Positions 23,565 to 34,341 of a DNA stretch of 64,000 bases are shown one piece after another. Both the position numbers and the translations under genes were made by a program. The notes below the pieces were generated by a model. It saw only the letters and a list, made by a program, of their open reading frames with translations. It was not told where the DNA came from and did not search any database. Position 1 is the stretch's first letter. Every line of letters begins with the position of its first letter. The DNA is from Phlebotomus papatasi (lineage: Eukaryota > Arthropoda > Insecta > Diptera > Psychodidae), in the NCBI RefSeq assembly GCF_024763615.1, contig NC_077224.1:41302712-41366711 (forward strand), given 5' to 3'.

Positions 23565-26500
23565 TCACTGATCATCTATGCCCACTCCAGTCTCAAAAAA
23601 ATCTTTCACCATAAGCTGACAGTTGACTGGATAGTTACGGAAGAATCTATTGAGATAGCCAATGTAGCGAGGTATTGTTGCCTCTACTAGCCCTTGTCGG
23701 TGGGCCTCAATAATCGATGTGGCGGCAGCTTTTGGAGTCAGGAGAGCCATGGCACTGGGAAAGCGCATCTTTGGACTCTTGCACAATCCTGTGTCCACCA
23801 TGTAGGGATAAGCGACGGTCAATTTGATCTGCAGAGAAGAAGAGACATTAAACTCATCAGACATTTCCCATTGGGTATCCCATTTAATGGCTATTGTGTG
23901 GTGTTATTGCTCAATTTGTTATCGAAATACTTTGGCAAACTCCTCAAGAAATATACGTTGTGAAAAGAAAGGTAATTTAAAGTGCATTTCGAAGGTATTC
24001 CCCATACACTAAACTTATAAGTGAGACATCGTAAAAGCGTGTCCACTCATGAGGAAAAATAAAATAAAATTTATCTTCTGATCACTACACAATGCAGACA
24101 AAAAGATAAAGAAAGTTGTTCAAATGTTTGTTCAATATTTTGATTGAGGCTTTCAAATGGCATCTTATGTTTGTTCACTATTGGTAAGGGAAGCAATTCT
24201 AGTTCTAATTTGAATTTGTAAGAATAAGCTTCAAAGAAGACAATAAAAGAAAAAGGGTTAGCATATAAAAGAAGCACCTGTCAACAATATCGAATAACTC
24301 ATTGTAATTTAGAGAAGCTCATAACAATCCGAAACACCTCAATAAGTTTTCTTAAAATATGCCAATGCGAAGCAGACAAGTTGTCTACTGATGCTCACAA
24401 ACTTGTCTTAGCCTTTAAAATAAGAATTTCTTCTGAATGAATCAACGAAAGACAAAAAATAAATCATTCTTCACAGAACACTTAAAATTTACAGAGAACG
24501 GAAAAGGGAGTTGTTTGGTATCTATCATAAATAATTCGTAAAAGAAACTGTAAAAGAGATATAGTCGAAATGTATTTTGAGAAAAGGTTTTGATATTAAT
24601 TAAGATTTAACACTATTACTTATGTCAATTGAATTGTTACTGATATAGATTGTATAGGAAAAAGGGCGGTACCTTTGGACAACACACTATTTTCCTATAT
24701 GTTCCCATATGTTCCTAATGTTGATCCATGATTCTTCTAGGGATTGTGTGGCATAAAGCGAGGTGGGGCTACTTTGAGCTGTGGGGCTACATTGATATCC
24801 GATTTTTTCGCATTTTTCTGATCTATTAGCGATTAAATTGATTGATAAATTACAATAACATTTCAAAATCAAAAATTAGTAAAGAAATCATGATTCTATA
24901 ATGTTCTGGCATAAGTTACAAGCATACGAATATACAAAAAATGTAAATACGAGAAAGATAAGTCATTCTGTAAACTGGTTAACTCTTTCGCGTCATTAGG
25001 GTCATATATGACCCGGGGAAAAAACATTTTTTTTTTGACTATTTACATTAATTGAAATCTATCGGTTTGTGCACGACAGAAGGATCTAAGATTCTTGACT
25101 AATTTTCTCAAGACTCCAGATATTCAGGAAAAGAAAATATTTGAGATCAAAAATCACTAATTTCGAACTTTGTGAAACGACTTTTCTTTTTCAAAATTTT
25201 TTATATTAATTTAATTTTTTCAGCAAAAAGTTCTTTAGAAACACAAAATAGAATATTCAAAGATTGTATATTGCATATTTTGATATAATAAACTACTCTC
25301 AATTTTCCAGAAAAGCGTGTAGAATTTTCCGGGTCATATATGACCCTATTGTCCCCAAGGGTAACAGTGTTTTTGTCGCAAACCTATAGCGAAATGTAGT
25401 TGGGACATTGTTTTTCTTTGTGAAATGCAGGCCGGACATCTTTCTCCTGGAAATTTCATCTTATATCTGATGAATTATAACATATTTTGCAATATTTTAG
25501 TTTTAGAGTATTCTGCAAGCGTTTCATATTGTGCAATTGTATTGTGTGTGAATAAATATGTGAATAAGTTTATTTTTGCCAAATACCACTCAAAATATTG
25601 TGACAGTGACTGTTCAAGGGATTACCACGAAGATTCCTTGAACACCAGGAGTACAGTGTTCATCAAGACAATCCAGTTTGCCATGGTTTTGGCCAAATTA
25701 ATAACTTCAAGCAAAAAAAACTCTTAAAAAGCCCGTGATAGATTTTGAAAATGGTATGTACAATTCCCTTGAGGACAATAGGGTCATATATGACCCAGGG
25801 TTTTTCAGTGTTCTCACGCAATGGAAAATTATTTTCCTCTCTGAACTATTATATTTGATCATAAAAGCATTAGGATAAACTGAATTTTACATGAATTCAT
25901 CTGCTGAATAAAAGTGGGACGCGAAAGAGTTGAACTTTAACTTTCAGAAATACAAGATGGCGATGTTTTTAGGTGATAGGTATGTTTGGACGAAATGTTC
26001 GTCTGAACCATCTCCAAAACATATCCAAAAATAAAAGAAATCGTAGGTGCCGTTTTCAAAATAAACAAAAAAAACATGTTTTTGTGGGGGGAAGAGAAAA
26101 ATCATAATAATGATCCTTGGGCTGACTTATGGGGGAATCCTCCGAAGATCGGAAGTTCGTATCTCTTAGCGTTTCTCGTCTAGATGTGTAAGAAGTTTAC
26201 GGACAGAAAAAAAAGAATATTTAGAAAAAAAAGATTGATCATTTACAGCTACTTAACCGATTCATTACCAATTGCAATCGGGTTGGAAATTTCAAGACCT
26301 TTCCAAAAATCCAAATTTAACCAAATCGTTTGAAAAATAGACCCTCTAAAGTAGTAAAAGCTTTGTTCTTCAAAACTTCAAGATGGAGATTTTTTTTAGG
26401 TCATAGGTATGTTTGTTTGGACGAAATGTTCGACTGGACCACCCCTAAAACATATCCAATATAACAGAAATCCTATAGGAGTTGTTTTCGGAATAAACCA

Positions 26501-29500
26501 AAAAACATAGTTTTGGAGGGGTTGAGGGGGTGGTAAGAAAAAGAAAAAAACATCTGGAGATATTGTTATTTTATTGGGGGTCACCGAAGACCGAAACTTG
26601 ATAACTTTTACCGTTTAAGCTCCAGGACGATAATAAGTTGAAAAAAGTATTATATAACTGTTCTCTCTTTGAGTTCGAGCAATAAAAAATATCCAAAGAT
26701 GATCCAGAATTTTTTAAAAAATTTACCATTTATCCAATTCATCGATAACTAATTTTTATGAAAAAAAATCAATTGTATTATTTTTAAGTTATTTTAAGAA
26801 GGTTAAATAATTAAAAGAAAATTGGTGAAAATTCTTAATCATTTATATTCACCTCTTTATTTATTATAAGGCCTCTGAAATATAAAACTAAATGGAAATG
26901 AATTTTAATTTCTAATTTTTTGGTTCTATATTGGTATAGATAATTTAGAGAGGAAGAAAATGAAAATTTAATAATAATAATAACAATGGCGGCACAACGT
27001 TCCATAGAAGAACTTAAGCCTTCCTGCAAGGGGAGTTCGAGACATTCATTATTATTTTTTTCTTATAGGGTAGCGTGATTACTTGTGGCCTGTGTTTATT
27101 TATGGCCTCGTCACAATTTTTGTCAGAAAATGATTCCGAAAATCGAATAAAAAATATGATGTGCTATTAAAGCACATCAAATTTTTAGGTGTGATTCCTT
27201 CTAATCACACCTAGTTTTTGAGGTTTTTCGGAATAATTTTGTGACATTGTAAAACGTTTTACGAGAAAGCCACAAGGAATGCCGCCACCCTACAGGGATG
27301 GGGTTTTCAATCCCATGCCCTGTAGAATCAAGTGCAGTGAAGCTCACTAAATATAATTCGAACACATTTAACGCCAGAAAAACTCCTGGTAGGGAATTCT
27401 GTAACAGTATGGCAATGTCATATGATAAATTTAAAAATGTTTATGTGTGTAAATTGTGAAGAATTAATCGAAAATCAAATTCATATAAGTTACTAAGAGC
27501 TTCACGGAGCTTCTATTCTATAGCAATGGCAATTCGATGCTCATTGGGATTTAATGTTATCCTGCTCCCGAATTTATCACAAAAAATTGTCATATGAGAT
27601 GGTATATTGGTTACAGAATTCCCTTACTGGTGACCTATAGGGGATTCGAACCCGGGGCACTTGTATCATAGAGCGAGTGCTCTATTACTTGACCCATTGA
27701 GTGCCCTAAAAATGAAAATTTGGCGGTCATAAATGGCAAAATAAAAAAGAAGAAAAAACAACAAAAATCCTTATTCGTTCAGGACTTATAAATAAAGATA
27801 AACATAGAATAACCTTTGTAAGTTAGTCTATTACTCCAGGCGTATTCCGGAATTTTGACTTTTCGTTATATTTTTGAAATAAACTTAAAAGATTTTTTAT
27901 TAGTCTTCTATAGCTAGAGCGTATGACCCATTAGACAATTGATAATCCAGTCGACAATCTAAACCACCAATCCTAATCTTTCATTCCCATCACACAACTT
28001 ATTTTCTTGCGTAGTCCTTGATGTGTATGATTGAGGATGATTTCCAAAAAGTGTAAGATACTAAATTACGGACAAGAAATTAAAAAAAAACACGGATGGA
28101 ACATGAAAAATTCCAATGCACATGGGGGATAAATTAAGTAACAAGCTAAAGAAGAAATTGTCCATAAATTCACAGAGAATCTCAATGGTTTATGAAATTT
28201 AGTGGATGAACGTCTCACCGGGATTTTGTTTTCGCGCAGCTCTTCAAAGAGGGCCTCCATCATTCCACGAACTGCAAACTTGGAGGCACAGTATGGCACT
28301 AAATTGGCCGCACCTATGAGTCCAGCAACCGATGAGATTGACACCAAATGACCACGATTCTTCTCAATCATCTGCGGTAAGAATGCCTCAAAGATCCAGA
28401 AGTGGGCCATCACATTAACGTCAAACACCTTCCGAATCTCCTGATGCTTTTGCTCCCACAGTGGGCGCGATGGCATGATACCAGCATTGTTCACAATCAC
28501 CGACACATGTCCAACTTGAAGTCGGATTCTGTTGGCCACCTCCAGCACCTGATCGCGATCCGTCACGTCACAAGTGAAGGTATAAGCGCGTCCTCGCTTC
28601 AAAGCATTGGCCATCTCAGCAGTTTCGGCATTGTTCGTCTCATTGATGTCCAAACAGACAACCTCACATCCCAAATCTGGCCCAAGAGGAGAGACACGTT
28701 AGGAATGTCAAGGATTTTTCTGACTGGGATGGAATCACACTGACCATCAAATCCTTACTGTCACCATCAGAGTTCCTCAAAGTTACTCATAAATTCTCAG
28801 AAAATAAACTGTTATAGGGGGAAGGGTAGCACCTTTAAATTTGGGTAGCTATGAGATAAATTTAGCTTCACAAAACAATGTGAATCACATTATAATAAGT
28901 CTCAATTTCTTTCAAAAATATAAGAAAAAATAGAGATTTCAAGGTACACTGGTAAAAATAAAGAGACCATATTGCTCCAAATTTGATCCTTTTGAAAATG
29001 ATGGATCAAATTAACATGTTCTATGTATTATGATAAATGTGCGTTCAGAGATCAAAACTTGATCTATCCTTTGCAAAAGGATCAATTTGATCCTTTTATT
29101 TTTACGAGTGTACCCTAATTTAAAATGATGTTCCACTTCCCCTAAGATCCACAGTTTCATTTAAAAATAGAAGGAAAAAAAATCTTTTCTAAAGGTATCC
29201 CACTTTCACTATTCTATAATATTCTCTAATATATTATGTGAAAAATTATTTAAGCTATAAATCAGATAAAATTAAATTTTGAAAACAAAAAAAAAACAGT
29301 GAACAAAAATTGTGCCTCAGCTAAGTAGTACGATTTTGAAGGATAATGGCTCCAGCACAACTTTTAGATCAGGAAAATCTCATAAAGCCAAATTCTCATC
29401 CCTTTCTATCTTAAAAACTTTGCATATATCTATCTTACTCTTTCGCAATCTTCTTCTGAACATCACACCAAATTAAATTTGGTTCAGTCCAAATATGCGA

Positions 29501-30573
29501 CCGAAAGACTGGGATAGAGTAATGCAAATCTTTTGATAAAGAAAGGGACGCGATTTTTGATCTTATGAAATTATACCGAGCTAAAAGGTGTGTCAAAGTC
29601 ATAACTATACTTTTAATTTTTTAAACTAATTTCACTAATGAATCAGCAAATTATTTTTTAACAGATATAGGGTAAAGTGATATAAGTTGGACATAGTGTT
29701 ACAAGTTGGACATGGCTTTTTTCTTGATAAATGCAGTACAAAATTTGTTTTTAAGCAGAAGGAACTAAATTATAAAACTAAAGCATTAAAAATATACAAA
29801 TAAAAATTAAATAAAATATATTAATTAAAAATATACAAATAAAAATGAAGTACTAAATTTATCAAGAAAAAAAGCCCTGTCCAAATTGTACCATTATTGT
29901 CCAAATTGTACCACTTTACCCTAAATAGAAAAAATAACGAAAAATTACTAGGATTTTGACGGTGATTGTACGGATTAACGGTAAAGGTAATTCTGTCCTA
30001 AAGTAGGGGAAAGTGCTCTCCCTTCGAACGTTCATGCCTTCGAATAATGTGAATTTCTTTTCTTTTTCGTAAGAGATTTACACTAAATTATCACGGAATT
30101 ATCAACAATTGATGAAAATCTAACTAATATTTAATAGAAATGTGTAAGTTTCTTAGGAAAACTAAAAGAAAATTCACATTATTCGAAGGCATGAACACTC
30201 GAAGGGAGAGCACTTTCCCCTAATTCCTTCATGGCTCACCTGTGTACTGTAGAGCGAGTTCCCGCCCGATTCCATGTCCTGCACCTGTAACCTAATTAAC
30301 AGTCTTCATACAATCAAATCAAATAGAATCGTCTTTCGAGTCATCCCCAACTAAGAAAGTCATCTTCGGGAAATCAAAGGACTCAACAGGACAAACTAAC
30401 TAATTTTATCACTCACCAAAACCACCTCTCCGCTTAAATCCTTAAGCTCCGCCTTGACAAATAACTTCATAAAAGAGTAAATAATTTCCAGTATAAATTT
30501 CAGCAGCAAGCCGATGATGTCGGCAATTAAAGTAAATGCCGAGTACAGCCTCAGAGCTGGATTATGTGATGCA
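23565..30573 (-). CDS. Short-chain dehydrogenase/reductase, SDR16C / 17-beta-HSD11-13 type (N terminus incomplete)
   Basis: NAD(P)-dependent oxidoreductase of the family that includes retinal short-chain dehydrogenase 2 and 17-beta-HSD11/13, usually on ER or lipid droplets. Minus-strand exons join in frame: 30573-30417, 30291-30240, 28676-28219, 23828-23565, giving about 310 residues. They show a hydrophobic N-terminal anchor (LIADIIGLLLKFILEII), the cofactor motif TGAGHGIG split across an exon boundary, NNAG, the catalytic ISS and YCASK (Tyr and Lys of the active site), and a C-terminal PYMVDTGLC segment. The first listed exon opens at an acceptor (cattacag), has no ATG before the anchor and begins with one base of a split codon. 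A 5' coding exon further upstream is therefore missing from this model. Intron 3 is 4.4 kb and full of repeats. Substrate cannot be told from sequence. Confidence 0.9.
24979..25932. mobile_element. Inverted-repeat element carrying three GGGTCATATATGACCC palindromes
   Basis: Outer ends TTAACTCTTTCGCGTC and GACGCGAAAGAGTTGAA are complementary. The perfect 16-base palindrome GGGTCATATATGACCC occurs at 24999-25014, 25331-25346 and 25781-25796. The element lies in intron 3 of the dehydrogenase. It has no recognised open frame (a 100-codon plus-strand frame at 25425-25727 shows no domain). Confidence 0.75.
27380..27705 (-). mobile_element. tRNA-derived SINE-like / foldback element
   Basis: At the high-coordinate end, the minus strand from 27705 to about 27629 resembles a tRNA gene: GGCACTCAATGGGTCAAG with an A-box-like start, and a perfect B box GGGTTCGAATCCC at 27641-27653. 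The acceptor and anticodon arms do not fold properly, so it is not a working tRNA. Downstream on that strand, GGGAATTCTGTAAC near 27614-27626 is repeated in inverse near 27392-27406 with flanking similarity (TGTCATATGA), so the body can form a long hairpin. It lies in intron 3 of the dehydrogenase. Confidence 0.6.
28815..29144. mobile_element. Foldback MITE, family H, interrupted copy
   Basis: Left end TAGGGGGAAGGGTAGCACC, right end complementary ending CCACTTCCCCTA. It is split by a second palindromic element at 28947-29110. A related uninterrupted element is at 38445-38776. Confidence 0.65.
28947..29110. mobile_element. TA-flanked palindromic MITE, CACTGGTAAAAATAAA ends
   Basis: 164 bp, starting CACTGGTAAAAATAAAGAGA and ending TTTTATTTTTACGAGTG, flanked by TA on both sides. 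The arms pair through TTTGATCCTTTTG and CAAAAGGATCAA. It is inserted in a family H element. Confidence 0.75.
29345..29602. mobile_element. Foldback MITE, family R, copy 2
   Basis: Same layout as 3442-3682: starts ATGGCTCCAGCACAACTTTT, ends AAAAGGTGTGTCAAAGTCAT, with internal pairing arms (TTTGCATATATCTATC against GGGATAGAGTAATGCAAA). Confidence 0.7.
29668..29923. mobile_element. Foldback MITE, family G (TAGGGTAAAGTG)
   Basis: Starts TAGGGTAAAGTGATATAAGT and ends GTACCACTTTACCCTA. The arms carry tandem words (GTTGGACATA... and complementary TGTCCAAATTGTACCA). It lies in intron 2 of the dehydrogenase gene. Confidence 0.75.
30004..30222. mobile_element. Foldback MITE, family E, intact copy
   Basis: Starts TAGGGGAAAGTGCTCTCCCT and ends GGGAGAGCACTTTCCCCTA. 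The arms include TTCATGCCTTCGAATAATGT and its complement. It ends 18 bases from exon 2 of the dehydrogenase (30240-30291), so it lies almost against a splice site. It provides the empty-site comparison for the nested copy at 62677. Confidence 0.85.
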
Positions 30574-31020
30574 CTGTAATGGCACCAGAACAAGAAATGG
30601 TCAGAAAGCACTCAAGAAGTGACGGATGAAAGAGATCCACGCAGAGAACATTTTAAGTGTCCCGGGAGTGATTGCCTCATTTTGCTGGTTTCTCATTTTT
30701 ACTGCATTTTTATGTGTCCAAGACTTTGAACTCCCTACCCATTTGCACATCATTAAAATATTGCCCATATGTATTAACCTCTTCTTACCAACCGACACGA
30801 TGTTTCAAAAGAAAAGAACAATTCTCCACGAGAAAGTCATTATAGGCAAATCTCATTTTATTCCCAATGTATTTATTTCTTTTGACTGATTCAGGAAAAT
30901 TCAATTAAATTTATTTTTAAAGATCAAATTAAATATCTTTTAAAGTGGTTTCACAAGCAAAGATAAAGCTCGTGTAATTTTCACTACAATACTGCTTGGA
31001 AAATCAATTTTGATAAATCA

Positions 31021-31254
31021 GGGGTGGAATGATAACTTTTCGACACTATCGAATCGATAGTATCGATAAATCTATATCTGTTAGATTAAGTGAATGTGGA
31101 CTTTTTATGCATTGTTGGGTCATTCGTTGTGAGATTCTTTAAAGAATGAGACTGTTGATAAACATTTGTATTAGTTACAGGAAGCGCGGCTATCGTTTAA
31201 AATTTTCAGAATCGACAATCGATAATATCGAATAGAAGTTATCATGTCACCCCA
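31021..31254. mobile_element. Foldback element with ATCGAT-rich arms
   Basis: Left arm GGGGTGGAATGATAACTTTT followed by CGACACTATCGAATCGATAG; right arm complementary, ending GAAGTTATCATGTCACCCC. A related, more rearranged copy lies at about 39893-40046 in intron 2 of Rab3GAP2, with the same TTCACCCCAG edge. Confidence 0.65.
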
Positions 31255-31358
31255 GAACTTGAACAATACAAAAATAAATTAATGAAAAATGTTTGAAAAA
31301 TTTTATTACAAATTTTGCTTTTATACTTTAACACAATCAATGTCGCAATTTAAAGTAA

Positions 31359-33222
31359 TTAGTACCTCAAATTAGTACCGATGATGCGGGTAATTTTGTT
31401 CTCCAGGGAAGTGACTTTGCTTTGCACTGATCCTGCTTTTCGTAAGCTTATCTTTAATTCTAGCACTTGGGAATGGTCTTTAGCTTGTCTTGTGATCTTT
31501 AGACCATCCTAAAACAAGTTACAAGTTACAAGAAGTTAATATCGTTCAGAGATACTGCTGGAATGAATCTGTGTCGTCAATTATTTAATTTTATAGCAAA
31601 TTCCTAGGATAAACATAAAAGCGTAAAAATTTATGATAATACGACACAAGTACATCTGGAAAACGCTACTGGCACACCCAGGATTCCGACTCAGAGGGTT
31701 GATAACTGCATTATATATACACTGAGAAAAATTCGGGTGTGAAATATGCACAAATCGGGTGTTATTTTTCACACCAAATTCTAACCCCGAATCAACCAAA
31801 CCTCTCCGGTAGTAAATTTGGTAATAGGCGGGGGTTAAAAATATTGAATAAAACAAATCAAACCCCATCGAGTGTGGATTTTACACCGACGCCATGAAAT
31901 AAATTAAAAACCCCCATCGAGGGTTATTTTCACACTAATGGTATTTAAAATATTTAAACCTCGCTGATGTTTATAATACCACCGTCCACAGTGTAAATAT
32001 TAGTGGGTTGGGGTACATTTTGGGTGTATACATTACACCTATCTCAATAAAAAATATAACTGTTTTTAAAATATTTTTCTAATATTTTTATTGTAATCCA
32101 CGTCCTCCAGAAAGTTTTACATTTTATATATAGTTGATTTAATAACAATCCTCCTGGTTTATTTAATTTCCAATAGTAGATTATGGCTCTCCAGGTAGTG
32201 GCTTTCCTGTGAGTCCAGAATAGTTCCCTTTTACGACTTTCAGCGTGATTAACAACATCTTATGCAGATGAGAAGACATCCAAAGTCCCTTGAATTTAGA
32301 GAAAATAAAAAAAAATCTATAAATAAAACAATACATAAACTCTGAACCGAAATCTCTCAAAACATTACACACAATTACCAGGAGAAATATAATTGAATTT
32401 TACAAAATAAATAAAAAAACAAACGAGCAGTAAAAAATTCAAAATGGGCAGTAAAAAATTAAAAAATGAGTAGTAAAATATCTAATTATGGTCAGTAAAA
32501 ATTTAAATCTTTACAAAAATGGGTTTTAGTTATAAATTTAACATTTAAAATTGTTGCAGATAGAAAGAAAAGCGCTTTATTTTCCCTGTGCCAAAATTTG
32601 GACGATAATATCACTGTTAAAATTTTTTTCTTACTGCTCAATTTTAACTTTTTACTGATCATTTATTTAATGCCCAAAATAATTAGTTATCAGTTATGAA
32701 GCGGTTCATTACCAGTTCAGAACCAATTGTAATCGGTTCACCATTTGGTTATCAGGAACTCCAAAATCTTTCTAACGAGCCCAAACATGATACCATTCGA
32801 GTAAGAAACACGCTTTTTCGAGCCATGTATGATTTGACTTTGAAAAACCGCTATGGAAAATTATTCAATTTTACGAAGTGTACGAACACCACGAAGTGTA
32901 TACCTAGATGATCTTTAAAACATATCCAAAAATGAAAAAAAAAATCGCATAACGCGTTTTTGTGCAACCCCAAAAAAATGGTTTTTCTTAGAAGGGGACG
33001 GAGTGAGAAAATAAGAAGAATAAGAATTTTACAGATTTTATAATTAGATAGGTAATAATTATTCAAAAATGAAATCTAACACTCGTAAAAGAAGCAAAAA
33101 AAATCAAATTCTAAACAATGAATAATAAAATTTCAATAAAAAAAATATCACTTACCCCCGAGAATTTTCTCAGCTAGGGTCAGGTTTACCTCACCGTCGT
33201 GGAAGGCCCAAAGTATCTCCAT
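31359..33222 (-). CDS. Unrecognised small coiled-coil gene, partial model
   Basis: Two minus-strand exons seem real. One (33222 down to 33156) starts ATG after a plausible acceptor (aaatggtgcag near 33281), encodes MEILWAFHDGEVNLTLAEKI and ends at a strong GTAAGTGAT donor. A 5' noncoding exon probably precedes it: a strong donor, GCG|GTAAGTATG, lies near 33751. The other exon (31508-31359) opens at ttttag, runs 49 codons rich in K, L, E and S with coiled-coil spacing (SVQSKVTSLENKITRIIG) and ends in TAA. The two do not share phase when joined directly. Either an internal exon between them is missing, or the alternative donor after FHDGE (33190) is used, which does restore the frame. I recognise no family. 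Confidence 0.35.
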
Positions 33223-34341
33223 TGATTATGTATAAGATACTATCGTTGCAATAGTTGCAATTCTAATGTTGTTCTCTGCACCATTTGTAGTTTGATTTGG
33301 AGAATCACAAATTTCCGTGATAAAGTCATCTCAAACAAAGTTTTTTCAGCGAAACTGTCAATAAAGTCATAAAATAAATAAACTCAATCAGTCACAAAAA
33401 TATAAAGAAAAGTCATGCAGCATTAAAATTCTGTGCTGCTTTGCTTGTAATAATATTTTCCAATTGTAGCTTTTTTTTAGATTAGTCAGTCACTACAAGT
33501 GCTATTTTATTTGATAATTTCATCCTCGCATAGTTTTTACCACAGAACAGGATTAAGAACGTGATTACGCAGTAGTAGCGAAAAACTTTAACACAAAAAT
33601 AAAAATTAAAAAAAAACACAAGCATTTGTTTAAATTTTTTTAAACTTAAAGAATTTGTTTAAAACATTTTCACTGGAAACCAAATAATTTTTGGTTTCCC
33701 TAGCAAATATTTCACTTTGTTCACAATATTTGAAAGAAATTTGCATACTTACCGCTTTTCCCATGCAGAAATATAAACTATTACACAATTTTTTGGCGAA
33801 AATAGACACGAACTCACGCGGGCACGCGGTGTATTGTTTCTAATGAATGCAGATGGGAGACTGAAACCAAATGAGGAATACGAAAAACTACAGGCTTCCT
33901 TTTTTTCCACAACACCAAGAAGGTGTTTAAAAAACACTATTTAAGTGCAATTTTCACACTCATCTTGCATTTTCTTTCCCTTCTTGCTAGAGGTGTAAAT
34001 TTAACACTCGACGAGTGTTAAATCTTCTATAACGAATTATTTTCCTAAATAATATATTTTTTCATGCTTTTTGCACACTATAATGAGACAAAAAAGTATT
34101 AAATTGCTACGAAATATATTTGTGTCTATCCTGGACGACGAAGACTATTTTTTGTGTGCTTTTTCACGTATAGTATGAACGGTGTAGAATTAACACTCGG
34201 CAGAGTTAATTTTTGTTAAGCAAACTTGGTGTGAATTTCACTTTTTTCTTGCTTTTTTGGTGTGAATCTAAACCCCGATTGCCATGGTGCAAATTTAACC
34301 CCTTTTTCTAACCCCGGCTCCCAGATCCATTTCCCTGAGTG
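31720..34341. mobile_element. TA-flanked 2.6 kb element with CACTGAG ends
   Basis: Left end CACTGAGAAAAATTCGGGTG, right end TTTCCCTGAGTG, both bordered by TA, similar to the outermost bases of family C. Both ends are full of GGTGTGAAA / TTTCACACC and GTGTTAAATTTAACAC-type words. It encloses a family B copy (32412-32674) and the 5' exons of the putative coiled-coil gene. Pairing the two ends is my inference; they could belong to two separate elements. Confidence 0.45.
32412..32674. mobile_element. Family B element, uninterrupted copy
   Basis: 263 bp, inverted relative to the copy at 21615-22562 and without its inner insertion. Ends AAACAAACGAGCAGTAAAAA and TCATTTATTTAATGCC. Flanks CAAAATAAA and CAAAATAAT fit a slightly decayed 9 bp target duplication. 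Confidence 0.8.

Noticed and set aside
27629..27705. tRNA gene on the minus strand
   Set aside because: The B box is perfect but the acceptor ends do not pair and the anticodon arm is malformed; better read as a tRNA-derived repeat.
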